From Chionis minor (taxonomy: Eukaryota; Chordata; Aves; Charadriiformes; Chionididae), in NCBI GenBank assembly GCA_013398295.1, contig VZSF01009118.1, positions 451,310 to 515,309 on the forward strand: a stretch of DNA of 64,000 bases. Direction: 5' to 3'. Below are positions 62,801-64,000 of this stretch, one piece after another; the stretch's first letter is position 1; each line of letters starts with the position of its first letter. The notes below the pieces were generated by a model. That model ran no database searches. It worked only from the letters and a program-made list of their open reading frames with translations, and was not told the origin of the DNA. The position numbers were made by a program, and so were the translations under genes.

Positions 62801-64000
62801 CTAACATGAATTACATTAATGTAGTCAATCCAAAGCTTAATTTATGAAGGATACAAAGTGAACTAGATTGGGAAGGTGGGTCAGCTTTCTCCCTACAACT
62901 AGTTTTCATTAAAATGATGTGGAGGGTGTGCCAGTACCTTGTCATGGAGCACAACCCAGGGGTGGACGGATGCCTGTGGGAATACAAAGGCTGTAGCGGA
63001 GGATCTGGGTGTAACATAACCTCCTCCGGGGAAGGTTGTGCGTCAGGACTTGTTTGCTTGGCCGCAGCGCTATCCTGCTCTACTCGCTTGAGATCTGCTC
63101 GGCATCGCTCTTGTGTTCTCCTTGCCACACCTTCTGCAGGGAGCAGATAAGCACTTCTGAGGGGTGATGTAACTTTTTCCATGTTTGAGTGCTACGACGC
63201 TGATTTTAGGGCAACAAAGCGAAATTGCATCCTACCTTATAATAAAGAGTGCTGCTCGGATATATTTGGCCACTTAGGTTTAGATCTTGCGCAATCCGGA
63301 GGAATATTTGATATTCATGGGAAACAGGCGGTCCCAATACAAATGCAATACTGTGTGAGACTGGTTGTCAGCTAGGGTGCACAGGAGATTTTTTTTCCAT
63401 TTTTATATATANCATATATATATGTTTAAAGAGGTAATAGTAATGGCAAATCAAGTAATAGCAATAGTGGGATCAGTCTGAGAGAAGCGTGTCTGGACAT
63501 TTTGTGGACACAGACATTTTCTGGCACTGAGGACTATAGTCAGTAGAAACCCTGCTCATTCCATTAAAAATAATGTTCATAATTGGTCGGTTCAAAATTC
63601 ACCAGTACAGATCATTGCTTTCCAGAAGCAGCATTTTATGCTTTTCATTGGACATTGCTTACAGCATCAGTGGACAGTGCAAGGAGAAAATGTGCTCATT
63701 AGATATGAACTTAATTGAGAGTGACATGGCTGGGTATTAATATTAGTCTTGCCGCAGGCTTTTCCTTTCCTTTTTTTGTGTTTATAGTCATGCTAGTAGA
63801 TACTGAGCATGTTATCCATTTACCAAATTCCACAACAGCACCTTCAATAAAAGGGACAGATTTCCCAGTTTCTCTCTAAAAGGAGATGCAGCATCAGATG
63901 TCCAGCTCCTCCAGGTGCGGGAGCAGGGGCAGCAAAGCAGGAGAGCAGGGCTCCCCTGGGCTCCGAGCACAGGTCACCCTTGCTACTGATGTGACCTTTT
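59886..64000 (+). other. CCDC85C: CCDC85C intron 1, end of window
   Basis: No exon recognised. It contains the hairpin at 60446, a CpG-richer patch near 60950-61060 with an E-box CACGTG (60989-60994), a GTTT run (62219-62236), and an AT dinucleotide stretch with one unread base (63412). Confidence 0.55.
60446..60472. repeat. Perfect inverted repeat (12-bp arms, 3-base loop)
   Basis: TGAAACCAAACC (60446-60457), loop GAG, then GGTTTGGTTTCA (60461-60472) pair without mismatch. Too short for a microRNA precursor as seen. It could form a cruciform or a short RNA hairpin. Confidence 0.9.

Overview
This window is vertebrate nuclear DNA, almost certainly from a bird. It holds many 5'-truncated CR1 LINE fragments with the avian-type 3' end (ATTCTATG repeats), a solo LTR whose sequence I recognise as a common avian ERV type, a GC-rich CpG island broken by an assembly gap, and a first exon ending in a GT splice donor. 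There is no sign of bacterial, plasmid or viral gene organisation. The species cannot be named from this sequence.

Only one protein-coding gene is convincing: exon 1 of CCDC85C (coiled-coil domain containing 85C) on the + strand, coding from 22447 to 23155. It lies in a CpG island (about 21185-23350) whose promoter part is largely hidden by a 551-base run of N (21490-22040). The transcript leader seems to carry two short upstream ORFs, one with a strong start context. I did not find exon 2, so everything from 23156 to the end is read as CCDC85C intron 1.

Layout. 1-21184: intergenic DNA upstream of CCDC85C, with a minus-strand solo LTR (425-1531, 5-bp target duplication) that itself carries an insertion with a CR1 inside, a 240-bp AATAG satellite (4013-4253), a CpG-rich patch (about 13600-14340) and a 105-bp tandem duplication (20166-20375). 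21185-23350: the CCDC85C promoter island and first exon. 23156-64000: intron with CR1 copies at about 29.1, 29.6, 48.1, 48.5, 52.6 and 59.4 kb, a 23-G run, pyrimidine tracts, a 25-bp x 4 minisatellite (49901-49999), a perfect 12-bp hairpin (60446-60472), and an 18-kb block (30.2-48.1 kb) with no repeat I can recognise. Within that block lies a GC-rich stretch with SOX-like, homeodomain-like and CTCF-core-like words (41404-41640).

I looked for a new multi-gene system and did not see one. The most useful observations are the nested LTR, the upstream ORFs and T-tract in the CCDC85C leader, the orphan CpG patch and the candidate intronic regulatory element. All functional claims about noncoding DNA here are inference.
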